Of a DNA stretch of 64,000 nucleotides, positions 62,286 through 64,000 are shown piece by piece. The position numbers and the translations under genes are program-made. The stretch lies in the NCBI GenBank assembly GCA_024232965.1, contig JACKQF010000001.1:1-64000 (forward strand), written 5' to 3'. Numbering within the stretch: the stretch's first letter is position 1; every line of letters begins with the position of its first letter. Origin of the DNA: Verrucomicrobiaceae bacterium (lineage in GTDB: Bacteria > Verrucomicrobiota > Verrucomicrobiia > Verrucomicrobiales > Verrucomicrobiaceae). Under the pieces are notes generated by a model that worked only from the letters and a program-made list of their open reading frames with translations, made no database searches and was not told where the DNA came from.

Positions 62286-63660
62286 ATGAAACTCACCTTT
62301 CTAACCACCCTCCTGTTCGCTCCGCTTGCCTCGCTGCACGCCACCGCCGTGAAGCCATCACTCGTCCGCATCGGGAACTGGACTGAATCCTGGCCTGGTG
62401 CGAGTGGACAGTCGCAGTCACGCGAAGTCAGAGGAGAGATCTGGAACGAAGCCATTCAGGCAGTGCTCGACAAAAATAACTCCGTGCACCTGCCGAAGTG
62501 CGGTCAGCCCTATTACCTCGACGGCCCCATCGTCCTGAAGTCCGGCCAAAAGCTCACTGCAGACTTGGACGCGGAGATTCGTCTCAAACCCGGCACGAAT
62601 ACCTGCATGGTGCGCAATGAGCACGTCGTCGGGTTCGCGGACAAGCCAGTCCCCGAAGAATCGACGCCTGACACCGACATCACCATCGAAGGCGGCATCT
62701 GGACCACGCTGGCAACGGGCGTGAAGGACTCCAACGGCAACCAGCGCGGCGCTTCGTCGAAGAAGGATTCCGTGCCCGGCACGCATGGCGTCATCCTATT
62801 GCAGAACGTTCGCCAAGTGGTCGTGCGCAACTTCACCGTGCGACAGAGTCGAGCTTTTGCCGTGCACTTGGCCAACGCCATTGGCTTCACTGTCGATGGT
62901 GTTACGCTGGACCGTCATGGGCGCGATGGCGTGCATGTCAATGGACCTGCGAGTGAGGGGCTGATCCGCCGCATAAGTGGAGTTTCGCACGATGACACCG
63001 TCGCGCTGAACGCTTGGGAATGGAAAAACTACGCGCCCAGCTTCGGAGCCATCCATCACATCGTGATCGAGAATGTTCGCGGCGCACCCGACGGTGTCGC
63101 ATCGGCCGATTCCATCCGTTTGCTCCCTGGTGTGAAACGCTTCAGTGACGGTTCCACTCTCGATTGCCCCATCCACGACATCACGCTGCGTGAGATCACC
63201 GACGTCCGCGATTTCAAACTCTACGACCAGCCCAATCTCGAAGTCGGTCGCGACAACGACGCGAGCATCGGCATCGGTTCACTGAAGAACATCGTCTTCG
63301 AAAGCCTCACCTTCAATCGCCCCGGCAGCATCCAGGTCCACTCCAACGCCGATGGTCTCGTCGTCCGTGGCGTGACACTCAATTTCCCGCTTCCTGCGGA
63401 CTACCATCTCATCGAACTCGGTCCGAAGTCGCAGACCTACAAACGCAAGCCCGACGACCCAGCCACCTGGACAGAGATTTTCTCCCCCGATCTCGATTGC
63501 ACTGTGCGCAACCTTGCCTTTACCGGCCGTTCGCCTTCGCGATTCGCAGAAAGATTTGCCCATCGGGCAAGTGGTCAAAGTCATCAGGCTGTCGCCCAAC
63601 CCCGACTACCCAAAGACCACTCCTAAAGGCGGCACTGGCAAAGCGTCCTGGATTCATTGA
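62286..63660 (+). CDS. Secreted right-handed beta-helix (pectate-lyase-like) protein, late frameshift
   Basis: ATG at 62286 gives a signal peptide (about 1-20, ending SLHA). The mature protein has parallel beta-helix rungs: SVHLPKCGQPYYLDGPIVLK, GVILLQNVRQVVVRNFTVRQ, HLANAIGFTVDGVTLDRHGR, DGVHVNGPASEGLIRRISGV and KNIVFESLTFNRPGSI. Glycan-active enzymes such as GH28 and pectate lyases share this fold. The open frame ends at 63626 in non-family sequence. Removing one C near 63526 restores VRLRDSQKDLPIGQVVKVIR and a natural end at TGA 63658-63660. Single-base error or very recent mutation. Confidence 0.8.
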
Positions 63661-63854
63661 GGCGAAGCGTCTTCCATCTCACTTCGTCAAAGGCGGCCGT
63701 CGGCAATGTGTCACGTTTCTATTGAATGGAGTAGCTCGCCCGTTGAACTTGGCAGACCCGCAAGCACGCGGCCTCGATCACCTTGCATGACTACACTGCT
63801 GCGTTGACCGTGGAGGTTCTGTTCTTACGCTCCCTCAAATCATCCCAATCCAAA

Positions 63855-64000
63855 ATGACAACCACTTCAATCCTCCGCATCGCGCTGCTTGCCGTTTTGG
63901 CTTTCGGCTCTGGTCCTCTTTTCGCTGGCGATTTTCGTCTCGCTTCTTCGCTTTCGGATCACATGGTGCTGCAGCGCGAAAAGCCAGTTGCCGTCTGGGG
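63855..64000 (+). CDS. Sialate O-acetylesterase-like protein (5' part)
   Basis: ATG at 63855 opens a signal peptide (SILRIALLAVLAFGSGPLFA) followed by DFRLASSLSDHMVLQREKPV and AVWG, the characteristic mature N-terminus of SGNH-type sialate O-acetylesterases. The gene runs out of the window, so the catalytic Ser and Asp-His are not visible. It continues the carbohydrate-processing theme of the preceding beta-helix gene. Confidence 0.85.
   Translation, partial: MTTTSILRIALLAVLAFGSGPLFAGDFRLASSLSDHMVLQREKPVAVW

Overview
The window is high-GC bacterial chromosomal DNA, most likely from a Verrucomicrobiota member (Planctomycetota is the main alternative). The pointers are repeated planctomycete-type cytochrome genes (PSD1/DUF1549/DUF1553, DUF1592/DUF1588) paired with secreted DUF1501 or DUF1552 proteins, sulfatases, a Rhodopirellula/Verrucomicrobium-type ECF sigma factor with a FecR-LamG partner, and an N-type ATP synthase operon. 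This placement is inference from gene content; no rRNA or tRNA gene was recognised.

1-8 kb: a 3-hydroxyisobutyrate-dehydrogenase-like gene cut by the window start; a DUF1800/DUF1501/pseudopilin-like trio; a secreted protein of unknown function; and a decayed patch holding remnants of a Ser/Thr kinase fused to a formylglycine-generating-enzyme domain next to a broken second copy of the first gene. 8-11 kb: a P1B copper-type ATPase with YHS and two heavy-metal-binding modules. 11.5-20.5 kb (minus strand): a probable single operon, ECF sigma -> FecR/LamG -> PSD1 cytochrome -> DUF1501 -> GH16 -> sulfatase, whose last two genes carry single-base frameshifts. 20.6-22.1 kb: an IS3-family element with clear terminal inverted repeats.

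22.5-28.7 kb (plus): ldhA-like D-lactate dehydrogenase followed without a gap by N-ATPase genes atpC-Q-R-B-E-F-A-G. The beta subunit gene atpD, expected first in such operons, is absent and ldhA sits in its place. 28.7-36.8 kb: a PQQ-propeller protein, a MEKHLA protein, SDR and 2-hydroxyacid dehydrogenases, a FadR-type regulator, a CocE/NonD hydrolase and a nucleotidyltransferase pair resembling a toxin-antitoxin module. 36.8-44.7 kb: a PSD1-DUF1501-propeller-LamG-like-SGNH operon ending in a sulfatase remnant that carries a 57-bp hairpin-rich insert. 44.8-50.5 kb: small VOC/YCII/SRPBCC/DUF proteins followed by an ECF42-like sigma factor. 50.7-64 kb: another PSD1-DUF1501 pair, then DUF1592 - GxxExxY - DUF1552 - two tandem paralogues of unknown function - a beta-helix protein - the start of a sialate O-acetylesterase.

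The most unusual structure lies at 57.1-60.9 kb. A double-domain GxxExxY gene is bracketed by near-perfect 32-bp inverted repeats whose right arm supplies its stop codon. A 94-bp gene-less copy of the same repeat pair lies 2.8 kb downstream, and a second palindromic repeat family sits between them, so three gaps of one operon are occupied by inverted-repeat elements. Together with the missing atpD these are the main points to follow up.
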